Positions 45,305-54,781 of a DNA stretch of 64,000 nucleotides are shown here, one piece after another. The notes under the pieces are model-generated. The model was not told the DNA's origin. It did not search any database and worked only from the letters and a program-made list of their open reading frames with translations. The DNA comes from Bin87 sp965243255 (GTDB taxonomy: Bacteria; Chloroflexota; Dehalococcoidia; Lucifugimonadales; UBA3495), in assembly GCA_965243255.1 (NCBI GenBank), contig CBDEUH010000004.1, positions 2,232,001 to 2,296,000 of the forward strand. Reading direction: 5' to 3'. Both the position numbers and the translations under genes were made by a program. How positions within the stretch are numbered: the stretch's first letter is position 1; the number at the start of each line of letters is the position of its first letter.

Positions 45305-45555
45305 CGCCGGCATTGTTGGCGGGTTGTCCTGCTGCCTCGGCATCGGCGTTATCCTCGCGGATGCTGGCCAAACAAGGACCGTGCACCGGGGGCGGCCATT
45401 TCGGAGCAGCGCCGCCGCGGAAAACTGCCGGTGCGACCCAGGCTTCCGGTTGGCACCTGGCGATTAGACCGCCGGGGAACCGCGCTGCGGCAACATCCCA
45501 CCCTGTGCCCTGGATGACTTCAGACCATGTCAATTGGCTGATACGACTGACTCTG
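45305..45555. other. Convergent intergenic region
   Basis: About 250 bp between convergent genes. Nothing recognisable; I do not see a strong terminator hairpin with a T-run. Confidence 0.35.
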
Positions 45556-48345
45556 CTACGGCTCGTCCAATGCGTAAACCCATCCGTCCGGCAGAGAAAC
45601 GATCGCCAGTCCACGGTCCTTGGTGGTCAGGGTCGAGATAAACCTGGGGGCCTGGTAGGACCAAATGGGTTGCCCAGTGGCGCCGCTGAGGGCGGTAACA
45701 TACTCGGATTGGTCCAGTGCCGAATCACCGGCATCACCCTGGGCGGCGCGGGTGTAGGCATATTGGGTGAACGAATGAACGTGAATCGCACCCCGGCGCA
45801 TTTCGGAACCTAACCGGGGATTGCCGATGGTTCGTGTCTGCCAAAGCACGTCGCCGGTCCTGAGGTCCAGGGCGTGCACGTAGCCATTGAGCAAGTATGA
45901 TTCCCAATCCGGTTGCGGGTCCTCGCCGGAGACCGGTTGAATCCCATGCCGACCCACGAAGTACAACGCTCCACCTCTTTCTTCAAGGTGGTGGACTATC
46001 CCCTCGACTTGGCGGTGCCAGACCAGGCGGCCCGAGGCGGCATCCAACGCGTGCACATCGCTGTGAACAAGTTCGAAGGGTTCCCCCGTTCTCCCCTGGG
46101 TCGTTGCGACGTACACCACACCATCGACGACGATGGGCGCGCCATGGGATCGCCTGGCGTGTGTGGGCCCGGTGGGCCGTCCCCGCAGCAGATCGGCGTC
46201 GTACATCCAACGCTGCTCTCCGGCGCCGGTGTCGATTGCGTACACCTTTCCCCCTGAGCGGACGTAGAGATTGCCGCGGACAACCGTGGGCGGCGAGTCC
46301 AAGGGTTCGGGCGGCTGGAACTCCCAGCGCAGTCGGCCACTGCCGGCATCCACGGCGTAAAGCTTGCCGTAACTGAGGAACGAGTCGTACAAGTACGCAT
46401 CACCGTCCGCCACCGTCACTTCCGGCCACCGCACACCCGCAGCCGGGAAGTTCCACATTTTCTCGCCGGTTGCCGTGTCCAGGGCCAAGATCCTTTCCGT
46501 TAATCCCAGATAGGTGGTGCCGCCTCGGGAGGAGGCTTCCCTAACGCGGTCTTCGCCGCCGTCGTAGGTCCAGATGAGATCGCCACTTGACGCGTCCAAG
46601 GCGCGGACGACGCCGTCCCGCGTCGTGACGTAGGCGACCCCGTCCGGGACTCCGTCAATGATCAGGCGATGCCACTGCTCACCAACGTAATACCGCCAGT
46701 GTTCCCGCCCGTCCTCCGCGGAGAAGGCATGGACATGATGGTCCGTGGAACGGGCAAAGACTAGGCCATTGTGCTCTCCGTACAGCACGATGTTCCCGGT
46801 GTCGAACTTTTCTCGCCACGCAACTTGAGGTTGGGGCGACGGCTGGACTTCCGGCGTGCTTTGATGGACGCCGGAGGGCGCCGCAGTGGCCGCCGGAGGA
46901 GCATCGGCATCGGATCCCAGCAGGGCGTAAACCGAGCCCTCCGTGGACGCAAGGTACACCCAGCCCTCCTCTGAGACCGCCGGGGATGAAACGAGGCCAT
47001 CGGTCTCAAACCGCCACAGCAATTGGCCGGTGTCCGCGTCAAGGGCATAGGCGCAGCAGCCGGCGGACCCGAAGTACACGATGCCTCGGGCAAGGGTCGC
47101 TGGCCCCCAGGCCACGTCCCCGCCCTCAATAGGGTGCCGCCACCTTAGCTCGCCCGTCCGGGAGTTCAGGGCGTGCAGGTATCCGTCTTCCGAGCCCACA
47201 TATACCACTTCGCCTTCGGGCCTGGGCCAATCTACCGCGCCACTCGTTTCGTAACTCCAGATGGTCTGCCCGGTGGCGGGATCCAGTGCATAGATCGCGT
47301 GGTCTGGGTCAGTGGAATCGGGCGCGGCCACAGAGGCGTAGAGGATCCCGTCAGCCAGGACCATTCGATTGTAAAACAGCCCGGTCTCGATGCGGGACAC
47401 GACGCGGCCGGTACTTGCGTCCAATTTCAGGAGATGTGCTTCGGTGCCTACGTACACCATGCCGTCGCCGATGGCCGGCCAACCCATCTGCTGGTCCGAT
47501 TGATGGCTCCAAACCACTTCTCCGGATTCGGTTGCCAGGGCGACGAGGGGTCCGTTTTCATGGCTGGCGTAAACCATATCGTCGGCAACGGCAATGTTGA
47601 ACACATCGTGTTCCGCCTCGAATCGCCACCGCAGCGTGCCGGCATGAGCATCGACGGCGTAAACACTCCGGTTGAAAGGACCGAAGTATACGGCGCCATC
47701 CTTGACCGATGGCGGCCCCCAGATCAGTCCATCGGTCGCGTATTCCCACAGGAGCTGACCGGTGCGGGCATCGAGGGCCTTCATTAGATTTCCGGTGCCA
47801 ACGTACACCACCCCGTCGGCGACCAAGGGGACACCCAAGCCGGCGAACTCAGCCTCGTGGCGCCACGCCAGCTCCAGCGCCGAGGTTTCTGCGGCGACCT
47901 GACCGGTGACGGCCGGCGTCGGATCAGCGGCCTTGGGAGGCGGTGTCGCCCCGGGCCGCTTGCCGGGCGTTTCGCCAGACTGGGGTTGTGAGGCGCGGTC
48001 CAAAGGCCTTACTGGCGACGGCACCGCAGTTGGTGTCGGTCGACTCGCATGGGGAGACGTGAAGGATCGGGCCGGCATCAACCCTTCGGCCGTCACCGTT
48101 GCTGGCTGAGTCTGGTCAGGGCGCGGCGGCGGATCCGGGACGGTCTCGCAGGCCACGAGTGCGGCCAGAGTCAATGCCGACAAAAGCGACGCCAACGCCT
48201 GACCAATCCGGTTTGGGTGATTCTCTAGTCCCAGCGATTGCCGGTCCGGACGGGATGCGTGGCGGCCTTTGGATGAGAGATCCTCTCGCCTGAGAAATAT
48301 GCTGCCGAATGCCGCTTTAATTCGAACTCCTGCTGGCCGGCCCAT
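45556..48345 (-). CDS. Lipoprotein with two PQQ-type beta-propellers
   Basis: 929 residues. A hydrophobic stretch ends at the lipobox-like LAALVAC (about residue 65), then a long Pro/Thr linker, and two sets of PQQ/BamB-type blades: about 165-490 and 510-925. Each blade carries the VVADGVVYVGT...LDARTGQLLWEY pattern; I count about 7 in the first set and 7-8 in the second. No quinone-site acidic residues of true dehydrogenases are evident, so a binding or assembly scaffold is more likely than an enzyme. The 60-odd residues before the lipobox make the ATG at 48345 doubtful, but I see no better start. Confidence 0.82.
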   Translation of the reverse strand: MGRPAGVRIKAAFGSIFLRREDLSSKGRHASRPDRQSLGLENHPNRIGQALASLLSALTLAALVACETVPDPPPRPDQTQPATVTAEGLMPARSFTSPHASRPTPTAVPSPVRPLDRASQPQSGETPGKRPGATPPPKAADPTPAVTGQVAAETSALELAWRHEAEFAGLGVPLVADGVVYVGTGNLMKALDARTGQLLWEYATDGLIWGPPSVKDGAVYFGPFNRSVYAVDAHAGTLRWRFEAEHDVFNIAVADDMVYASHENGPLVALATESGEVVWSHQSDQQMGWPAIGDGMVYVGTEAHLLKLDASTGRVVSRIETGLFYNRMVLADGILYASVAAPDSTDPDHAIYALDPATGQTIWSYETSGAVDWPRPEGEVVYVGSEDGYLHALNSRTGELRWRHPIEGGDVAWGPATLARGIVYFGSAGCCAYALDADTGQLLWRFETDGLVSSPAVSEEGWVYLASTEGSVYALLGSDADAPPAATAAPSGVHQSTPEVQPSPQPQVAWREKFDTGNIVLYGEHNGLVFARSTDHHVHAFSAEDGREHWRYYVGEQWHRLIIDGVPDGVAYVTTRDGVVRALDASSGDLIWTYDGGEDRVREASSRGGTTYLGLTERILALDTATGEKMWNFPAAGVRWPEVTVADGDAYLYDSFLSYGKLYAVDAGSGRLRWEFQPPEPLDSPPTVVRGNLYVRSGGKVYAIDTGAGEQRWMYDADLLRGRPTGPTHARRSHGAPIVVDGVVYVATTQGRTGEPFELVHSDVHALDAASGRLVWHRQVEGIVHHLEERGGALYFVGRHGIQPVSGEDPQPDWESYLLNGYVHALDLRTGDVLWQTRTIGNPRLGSEMRRGAIHVHSFTQYAYTRAAQGDAGDSALDQSEYVTALSGATGQPIWSYQAPRFISTLTTKDRGLAIVSLPDGWVYALDEP

Positions 48346-48565
48346 TTATTCCCCGGTCGTGGGGGGCGAGGGAGGTTGCCAAAGGGAACGCTACCGCTCC
48401 ATCCTTGACAGAAGAGACAGACCCGAGCAAGGAAGGCAACGATAGCTGAGGAAAGGATAGTCCTGTTGTATTTGCCGCGCAAGCGTGGGATGGAGGCTGC
48501 GGCGACCCGCGGCCCGTCGCTGTCTGAGTCGGAACGTGTAGCGGCTCAGAGGAGCGACTGAGAGG

Positions 48566-49024
48566 TCAGTAGGAAGTTCCGCCTTCGCATGACACGGGTT
48601 CCTGCTGTGAATCCGGAGCGGCTGTATGGACTTCGTAGGTATGCCCGTTGTGGCGAAACTTCATCCGGTGACCGGGAGTGATCACCTGAGCGTATCCCAT
48701 CCCATCCCGGGGACACCCCAGCGAGGCGTCCGACCACTGCACGCCCTCGTCGCTGATCAACGTCAGGGTTTCGGCCGGCACGGCCAGCCGGCTGGCGAGA
48801 ACCTCGCGGGCCCTGCTCTGTAGCTCGTTGAGCTCCTCCGGCTGCGGCTGGAAAGTTTCGGCCGTGGAATCAGGTGGCGTATCCGGCTGCGCACTGGCGT
48901 TTCCGAAGTCCGGCTCACCGCCGCACGCCGCACACACGCTGACAATCGCCAGGGCGACCGCCGTCACTGTCATCAATCTTTTCCCAGGCCGCAGCCTGAG
49001 CCGCAAATTCGCCGGGTTCTGCAT
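48566..49024 (-). CDS. Small lipoprotein
   Basis: 152 residues. The leader ends in the lipobox-like CAACGG (about residue 35). After an acidic, Pro-rich linker there is a compact ~75-residue domain: ISDEGVQWSDASLGCPRDGM, YAQVITPGHRMKFRHNGHTY and EVHTA. The W-x-D-x-S-L-G-C-P and Y-x-Q-V-x-x-P-G pattern is a recurrent small domain I have seen in Chloroflexota and cyanobacterial lipoproteins without known function. ATG 49024 has GAGG 8 nt upstream and is preferred over one 21 nt further up. Confidence 0.7.
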   Translation of the reverse strand: MQNPANLRLRLRPGKRLMTVTAVALAIVSVCAACGGEPDFGNASAQPDTPPDSTAETFQPQPEELNELQSRAREVLASRLAVPAETLTLISDEGVQWSDASLGCPRDGMGYAQVITPGHRMKFRHNGHTYEVHTAAPDSQQEPVSCEGGTSY

Positions 49025-49291
49025 GGCCCAGTCCTCGCTCACCAATCTCGAGTAGCGGGGATATTAGCACCTGCGGCTCATCCCGCGCAAAGAGGACGAT
49101 TTGGCGACTCGTCCGGCCAGGATCGTCGTAGAAAGTAGTCCATGAGACCGGGGCGTGGGGACTGTTTCAAGATCGATCAGCGTAGATTTCGTAAAGCGGC
49201 CAAGTCCGGGTCGGAACGAGGTTGACGGTGAGATGACACCGTACCGGCCACCGTATAGAATGGACCAGGAAGTGCCAACAGCGACGTAACC

Positions 49292-50122
49292 ATGACCACG
49301 CCAACGCCCATCGAAACTTTCGAGGATATCCTCGCCGCCATGGAGAACAATCCCAGGCTCCAGGCGGCCTTGCGCCAGCATGTGCTGGACCAGGAATTCC
49401 TGCAACTGCCGGCTATCGTGAGGGAGATTCAGCAGGCCTTGGCCCAACTCACCCAATTGGTGCACGACTACATCGCCGCCACTGACGCGCGCCTGGACAG
49501 ACTGGAAGCCGGACAAGCCAGGCTGGAAAGCGACGTAGCGGAACTGAAGGCCGGGCAAGCCAGGCTGGAAGGCGACGTGGCGGAACTGAAGACCGGGCAA
49601 GCCAGGCTGGAAGGCGACGTGGCGGAACTGAAGACCGGGCAAGTCAGGCTGGAAGGCGACGTGGCGGAACTGAAGGCCGGGCAGCACCGTCTGGAAGGCC
49701 AGTTCAATCAGTTTAGGGGTGATAATTACGAGGCCCGAGTCCAGTCCCAGGCAATGTCTTATGCCATCATCCAATTGGGATTTCTCAATCCCTACGTCAG
49801 CCGACCGGTCAATGCCGGCAACGCGCCCCAATTTAACAGCGCCTTGCAGCGGGCCATCTCCGACGGCTCGATCTCCAGAGATCAAGCCATGGATCTGTGC
49901 AACGCCGACCTCATCATCAGCGGAGACGAAAACCGGCACCTCGTCGCGGAGATCTCCATAACCGTCAGCGCTACGGACATCGAGCGGGCGGTTCGGCGGG
50001 CTGGTATCATGAGAACGGCTACTGATGGCGTATGCACTCCGGCGATAATTTCCCAGAACGTGCCGCCTTCGCAATCTGCGGAAGCTGAGGCCAACGGCGT
50101 TGCTGCCATGTTGTTCACCTGA
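49292..50122 (+). CDS. Coiled-coil repeat protein with nuclease-like C-terminal domain
   Basis: 276 residues in the cytosol. Residues about 30-140 are coiled coil, with four and a half tandem 14-residue units of the type GQARLEGDVAELK (two heptads each). The C-terminal ~130 residues (EARVQSQAMSYAI, DLCNADLIISG, LVAEISITVSATDIERAVRRA) have the order and spacing of the PD-(D/E)xK fold (D before the strand, then E-x-S in VAEIS), as in DUF3782-like proteins. The usual lysine is a serine, so activity is uncertain. The start ATG 49292 has no clear ribosome site. Neighbours give no functional clue. Confidence 0.68.
   Translation: MTTPTPIETFEDILAAMENNPRLQAALRQHVLDQEFLQLPAIVREIQQALAQLTQLVHDYIAATDARLDRLEAGQARLESDVAELKAGQARLEGDVAELKTGQARLEGDVAELKTGQVRLEGDVAELKAGQHRLEGQFNQFRGDNYEARVQSQAMSYAIIQLGFLNPYVSRPVNAGNAPQFNSALQRAISDGSISRDQAMDLCNADLIISGDENRHLVAEISITVSATDIERAVRRAGIMRTATDGVCTPAIISQNVPPSQSAEAEANGVAAMLFT
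49508..49702 (+). repeat. 42-bp in-frame tandem repeat
   Basis: Four full units (49508-49549, 49550-49591, 49592-49633, 49634-49675) and a partial fifth within the coiled-coil gene. Units 2-4 differ at only a few bases, so copy number may change by slippage without breaking the frame. Confidence 0.9.
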
Positions 50123-50682
50123 ACTGGAACGGCGGCCACGGCTATACGGTGGTCATGACCATGGTAGCCAACTTCCGGCCCGGGGCGAACCGTTGGCGGG
50201 CATACCCAGTGCCGGGCGACCTTGTGGGCGACTCAGCGGCGGGTTCCTTCAAGAAGGGCAAGGAGTCGCCGGAGATTGTCGGCAGCGGGTACGGGGTGGA
50301 ATCGCCGGAGGCTTTCTACCATTCCACCGAACACAACGGCCATCCTGCTATGGCGGCACGGCGACGTAGTAACGGCCATTCGGTAACCGCTCTACTTGCA
50401 GTTCGGGCGGCAACTTCCCAGCATGGTGCATTCGGGCCCTGGTGGCTTCGTCAAAGCCGTTAAGGCGGTCCCAGCCCGTGAGGCTAATGCGACGATTAAC
50501 AACGTCCACAATCAATTAGAAGAGACTAAATCGGCAGCCATTGACAAGACAACCTCCGGTTGTAGTGGCTTAGTCGCTGCCGATTCGCAGGTGGGATGTT
50601 GGTGACCATTTTCCAAGAGGTCCTAATTCTACGGGCATTAGTAGTTACGCTTCAGATTGTCAGTAGTGACCCGCCAACCGCC
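50123..50682 (+). other. Gene-poor region with a coding-like fragment
   Basis: About 560 bp. Just after the coiled-coil gene stop, one plus-strand frame (about 50123-50370) reads LNWNGGHGYTVVMTMVANFR and PGDLVGDSAAGSFKKG, which looks protein-like, but it has no start signal and matches nothing I know. It could be a relic. The remainder shows nothing. Confidence 0.3.
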
Positions 50683-51072
50683 TTAGAGAGTGTTGCCCGG
50701 GCCGGTCGTGTGTTCCTCCCGGCTCGCCGCCTGGCGGCGCTGGTATTCGCCAGACCCGATCATCCAGCCTGTGGTCTTGTCGACGCGCTGCGCTACCCCC
50801 TCGGGCTTGCCGATCCTCACCAGCCCCCGATGGTGCAACCGCCGGCAGATGGCAAGCACTACCGTTGAAGCGTAGGTGCTGTTACGGGGACCGGGTAACT
50901 GCTCCGGCAGCCCAAGCCGCTCAGCGATGACCGCTGTTCGCACGAAGGCCTGTCCCTCCAGGGCCAATTGGTGCAGGGCCCGCAGTACAGCGTCCTCCAG
51001 CAAACGCAGTGCGTGCTCACTCTGCCGTTGCGCACGCGGCAGGTTGGGGGTTAGAGGCTGGTCTTCACTCAT
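50683..51072 (-). CDS. Winged-helix-like protein, paralogue of the 39018 gene
   Basis: 129 residues. It shares with the protein at 39018-39410 the helical N-terminus (LLEDAVLRALHQLALEGQAFV), the block PGPRNSTYASTVVLAICRRL, HRGLVRIG and a TTGWMIG near the end, differing mostly in its termini. ATG 51072 lacks a strong ribosome site; a TTG at 51117 gives 15 more residues. Unlike its paralogue, it has no double helix-turn-helix partner upstream, so this gene acts alone. The family is not recognised. Confidence 0.62.
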   Translation of the reverse strand: MSEDQPLTPNLPRAQRQSEHALRLLEDAVLRALHQLALEGQAFVRTAVIAERLGLPEQLPGPRNSTYASTVVLAICRRLHHRGLVRIGKPEGVAQRVDKTTGWMIGSGEYQRRQAASREEHTTGPGNTL

Positions 51073-51895
51073 GGTCGGTAGCTGGGCCGGGGTAACCAAC
51101 TTGCAATAATCACGCAATGTTTCACAGAACAGAGAATCATTAGGCCACGCCTAGACGCAGCATATAATTCCGTATAAGAGGATACAGCAAGACTTGCGTA
51201 ACGATTTACGGCATAGAGCATCACTCTGTTGTCAGCATCGCGCGGACGCCCGGGCATCCGTGTTGCGTATCCGATTGGGATTCTGCCTTTGGAGCCTCGG
51301 AAAACGAACTCAACCGATTCTGGAACGGCGTATGGGAGTTACACTCCGCGGACATTGAACAAGGAATCGCCAAGGGCTGTGCGCCACTATTGGGGGTGAC
51401 GATTTCAATTAATATCAGGTTGTGAATTAGCGGTCAATCACGTCCTTTGCCCGCCAGAATTCGACCTGCCAACAGACGTCCCCAGTACCGGGTGTCTTCA
51501 AGGATGACCTGGTAGCTTGCGTGGGCCAGGCGGTCCAGAGCGCTGTTGCCCGGGATGAGGCCGATGAGGAGGTTATTTCGACCGACGCCACCAGCGGCAA
51601 AGCAGCTCGGTCAATTCGCCCTGCCTGGTGGAAGAGATGCGCCAGGCAAGCGCTGACGAGGTATCCTCGCGTGGTTCCGAAGCAGGACGCTGGCTTTTGC
51701 GATGCTTAGGTCGCGGCCTGGAAATTGACGGGGCACACTCTAAGCGGCTGGCCGAGTAGCCAAGGCCGCCCGCACGGCCTGCCGTCGAGGGCCATCTTTA
51801 CCAACCTCAGGCCCCATCAGAGGGAAGCCTTGCGTGTCGACATGCGGGTACTGAGTCCAGTCCATCTTACCGGCGGAATAAACCCGAGGTTCAGC
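51073..51895. other. Gene-poor region with mobile-element relics
   Basis: About 820 bp. It contains the IstB-like relic at 51434-51574 (minus strand). A plus-strand stretch at about 51280-51425 reads coding-like (SENELNRFWNGVWELHSADI) without start or family. Nothing else is supported. Confidence 0.35.
51434..51574 (-). pseudogene. IstB-like ATPase C-terminal relic
   Basis: 46 codons reading IPGNSALDRLAHASYQVILE then TRYWGRLLAGRI and a TGA. The ALDRLAHAS...ILE order resembles the C-terminal LLDRLTHHVHILEMNGDSYR of IstB helpers. Upstream the frame is not recognisable, so this is at most a fragment of an older IS21-type element; similarity is short and could be coincidental. Confidence 0.35.
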
Positions 51896-53371
51896 CTACC
51901 GAGCAGGCTTGGCCCACGCCGCTCTGGTCTCGACTTTCGGTTCCGCCTGCGCTGTCCGGCGTCGCGCTGCCGGCCTACGCTCCTGCGTCCATGATTTACG
52001 CGTGAACTGGCGGCCCAGGCCGCGCTCGATCTGGCGCCACTTGCGGTCTTCCTCCGGCGTGATGAAGGTGATCGCCTCCCCGGCGCGCCCCATGCGGCCG
52101 GTACGGCCCACACGGTGCGTGAACAGCTGCTCCGAATCGGGGAGGTCGTAGTTGATCACCTGCCCGATGCCCTCGACGTCCAGGCCGCGGGCGGCCACGT
52201 TGGTGGCGACCAGGATTGGCGCGACTCCCGAACGGAAATCCGTCATCACCCGCTCGCGGGCGACCTGGCTGAGATTGCCCTGGAGAGCGCCCACCGGGTA
52301 ACCCAACTCATCCAATAGTCCGGCCAGCCTCTTGACCCCGTGCTTGGTTTTCCCAAACACCAGGACCGGGGCCCCGTCTCGGCGGTCCAGCAGCGTGCGC
52401 AGCGCCTCCATCTTGTCAGTTTTCCGGATGCTGTAAACGAGATGTTCCACGGTTGGCAAAGCTTCGAAATCGGCATCCACTGACACCGTGACCGGATCGT
52501 GGAGATGTTTCTGGGCAGTCTTCGCCACCCAGTCCGGCACGGTGGCTGAAAACAGCGCCGTCTGCCGCTGGGTGGGGGTCGCTCCCAGAATGGCGTCGAC
52601 GTCGCGGGCGAAACCTCTATCGAGCATCTCGTCAGCTTCGTCCAGAACCAGGAATCGCACTGATTTCAGGTTCAGGCTGCCTTGACGGATGTGATCCAAC
52701 GTACGGCCCGGCGTGCCAATGATGATCTGCGCGCCCTGCCGCAACGCCTTGTGGTCCTTTCCCACCGATCGCCCGCCGTACAATAGGGTAACGTGCAATC
52801 CTTGTGACCTGGCGAGATTCTCCACGACGCCGCCCACCTGGATGGCCAACTCGCGGGTGGGTACCAGGACCAACGCCTGCACCTGCCTGGCGTTGGCGTC
52901 GCATTGCTCCACCAACGGGACCGCAAACGCCAGGGTTTTGCCGGACCCGGTGCGAGCCTGACCGATCAGGTCCCGGCCTTCCAGCAAAGGAGGTACCGAC
53001 TGTTCCTGTATCGGGGTGGGATTGGATATGTTCATACCGGCGATGGCCGCTCTGGTGGCGCGATTCAGCACCATGCCGGGGAAGACGGTTTCCCATGCCA
53101 GAGCGTCAGCCTGGCTTCCAGCGGGGGAAACCTGCGGAGATGTCGATTTGCGGCCTTCCGCAGCGTGGGAAGAAGCGACGCCGTTTCGCCGCAGGTAGAG
53201 GCAGGATAAACAATAAACGGGCCGACCCTCTGTCGGCCGGAACGGAACGGTGGTGGCGTCTCGGCAGTCTGCGCAAATGGCGGGGTATCGCAGCGGTCGG
53301 TTGATCTGTGGGCTGTTGGTAGGTTTGCGATTCTTGGAGCGTGTGCCAGTCTGACGGGGTTGAAATGACAT
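51896..53371 (-). CDS. DEAD-box RNA helicase with N-terminal zinc ribbon
   Basis: 491 residues. A small zinc ribbon lies at about 32-60 (CADCRDATTVPFRP...CLSC). The helicase core follows with Q motif, motif I ARTGSGKT, Ia PTRELAIQV, Ib TPGRTLDHI, II LDEADEMLD, III FSATVPDW, IV region LVFGKTKHG, V ATNVAARGLDV and VI HRVGRTGRMG. The tail is short and basic with little else, unlike DbpA or CsdA. Such enzymes remodel structured RNA, for example in ribosome assembly or cold adaptation. ATG 53371 has AAGGAG about 11 nt upstream and starts just before the basic N-terminus; a longer frame from 53431 is possible. Confidence 0.93.
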   Translation of the reverse strand: MSFQPRQTGTRSKNRKPTNSPQINRPLRYPAICADCRDATTVPFRPTEGRPVYCLSCLYLRRNGVASSHAAEGRKSTSPQVSPAGSQADALAWETVFPGMVLNRATRAAIAGMNISNPTPIQEQSVPPLLEGRDLIGQARTGSGKTLAFAVPLVEQCDANARQVQALVLVPTRELAIQVGGVVENLARSQGLHVTLLYGGRSVGKDHKALRQGAQIIIGTPGRTLDHIRQGSLNLKSVRFLVLDEADEMLDRGFARDVDAILGATPTQRQTALFSATVPDWVAKTAQKHLHDPVTVSVDADFEALPTVEHLVYSIRKTDKMEALRTLLDRRDGAPVLVFGKTKHGVKRLAGLLDELGYPVGALQGNLSQVARERVMTDFRSGVAPILVATNVAARGLDVEGIGQVINYDLPDSEQLFTHRVGRTGRMGRAGEAITFITPEEDRKWRQIERGLGRQFTRKSWTQERRPAARRRTAQAEPKVETRAAWAKPAR

Positions 53372-53512
53372 AGAAGGAAAGACTCCTTGGTCTTCATAAT
53401 AAAGGGATGCGGCGCGCCCCGCTACGGGCAAAACCGTGCATCAAGATGAGTCCGTGGCAGCGAATACCATCAATGCAATTTATGGAAGCACGTCTATTGT
53501 AACAGCGTTCCG

Positions 53513-54781
53513 CTATTCAGAATCTGATGAAATCTGATACTCCAAGTTTGCTGGAACCCAGACTTCAGGGCCAGATCCTCTTGACGCTTCACCGACCACC
53601 GCCGGCGCAGCCGGTCTTACACGGTCTCCACGTCCTGCAACCGGGAAGCTCAAACCCGGCCAGTTTGCTAGATTCGTCGCGGCATTAGCGTCCCGCTCAT
53701 TCAGCACACCACAACCGCCGCACCACCACTCCCGGTCAGAAAGCGCGAGGTCATCATTCTTCCAGCCACAGTGGGAGCACAGCTTCGACGATGGATACCA
53801 CCGGTCCGCTTTCACCAACTCGGCACCGTACCAGCTGCACTTGTACTCCAGCTTAGTCAGAAAGCCCGACATCCCAGCGTCGGCGATCGCTCGCGACAAC
53901 CTACGGTTCATCATCATGCCCGCCACGTTCAGCGTCTCCACCACCACTCGGCCCGCCGACTTGGCTATCGCCGTCGTCGCCTTGTGGTGATGGTCGCTCC
54001 TTACGCTCACAACCCGAGCATGCAATCTACGCCGTCTGGCGTACAGCCGCTCCCGTCGGTTGGAATGACTGCTCTTGCCATGGACGTTCCGGCTGCGGGC
54101 AATCGCCTGGTCCACACGCCGCAGCCGATTCAGTGCGGATGCCAGTGGCTTCGGGTTCTCAACAGTCGTGCCATCGGAACACGTTGCCATGGTGCCCACG
54201 CCCACATCGACGCCGACCGTGGGCCCATCCTTGAGCGGCGGAGGCTCCTGCCCGTCCTCAATACAGAAGCACGCGAACCACGTGCCCGCCGTCCGGTTGA
54301 TCGTCGCCTCTCGAATAGAACCGGAAAACCGCAGTTCCTCCACCATCGCCACCCGGCCGATCTTCGGCAGGATGACCACCTTGCCGTCCACCCGCACCGT
54401 GTCCGGTCCGTTGTCCGTCCGAAAGCCCTGCTCATGCTTCCGTCGTTTGAACCTGGGGAACCCCACCCTCCGACCAGGACGTTGACCAGACTTCACTTTC
54501 TGCCGGTACTCACCCCAACTCTGGGCGGCCTGGCCCAAGTCGATGATGGCGTACTTGGCCGCGTTCTGCGACAGTTGCGTTCCCCACGGCGCGATCAACC
54601 CTTTGACCTTGTTCCACCGCGGCCGCAGCGTGCGTTCGGCCAGCCACTCGCCCACGTCCAGGCCAGCCCTGAACTCCCCCAACGCCCAGTTGTAGGCGAA
54701 CCGGGCATAGCCGGCGTGCTGGCCGAACAGCGCCTCCTGCTCCGCCGTGGGTTTCAGGGCAACGCGATGCGCCTTTTTCAT
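53513..54781 (-). CDS. tnpB: TnpB RNA-guided nuclease (IS607-associated)
   Basis: 422 residues. N-terminal helix-turn-helix (VALKPTAEQEALFGQHAGYAR), central domain, then RuvC with Asp in VGVDVGVGTMAT, Glu in VVVETLNVAGM, the zinc finger CSHC...CGGC and the last Asp in NERDANAATNL. All catalytic and zinc residues are present, in contrast with the other two tnpB families in the window. TnpB proteins cut DNA next to a short motif, guided by RNA made from the element's right end. The ATG overlaps the tnpA stop (ATGA). Confidence 0.93.
   Translation of the reverse strand: MKKAHRVALKPTAEQEALFGQHAGYARFAYNWALGEFRAGLDVGEWLAERTLRPRWNKVKGLIAPWGTQLSQNAAKYAIIDLGQAAQSWGEYRQKVKSGQRPGRRVGFPRFKRRKHEQGFRTDNGPDTVRVDGKVVILPKIGRVAMVEELRFSGSIREATINRTAGTWFACFCIEDGQEPPPLKDGPTVGVDVGVGTMATCSDGTTVENPKPLASALNRLRRVDQAIARSRNVHGKSSHSNRRERLYARRRRLHARVVSVRSDHHHKATTAIAKSAGRVVVETLNVAGMMMNRRLSRAIADAGMSGFLTKLEYKCSWYGAELVKADRWYPSSKLCSHCGWKNDDLALSDREWWCGGCGVLNERDANAATNLANWPGLSFPVAGRGDRVRPAAPAVVGEASRGSGPEVWVPANLEYQISSDSE

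Noticed and set aside
43667..45343. Minus-strand open frame of about 558 codons
   Set aside because: Antisense to the SulP transporter; Gln/Gly/His-rich with no family.
49508..49702. Direct repeats that could suggest a CRISPR array
   Set aside because: The 42-bp units are contiguous, in frame with a coiled-coil gene, and have no spacers.
51280..51425. Coding-like plus-strand stretch (SENELNRFWNGVWELHSADI)
   Set aside because: Reads well but is under 50 codons, lacks a start and matches no family I know; left in the gap description.
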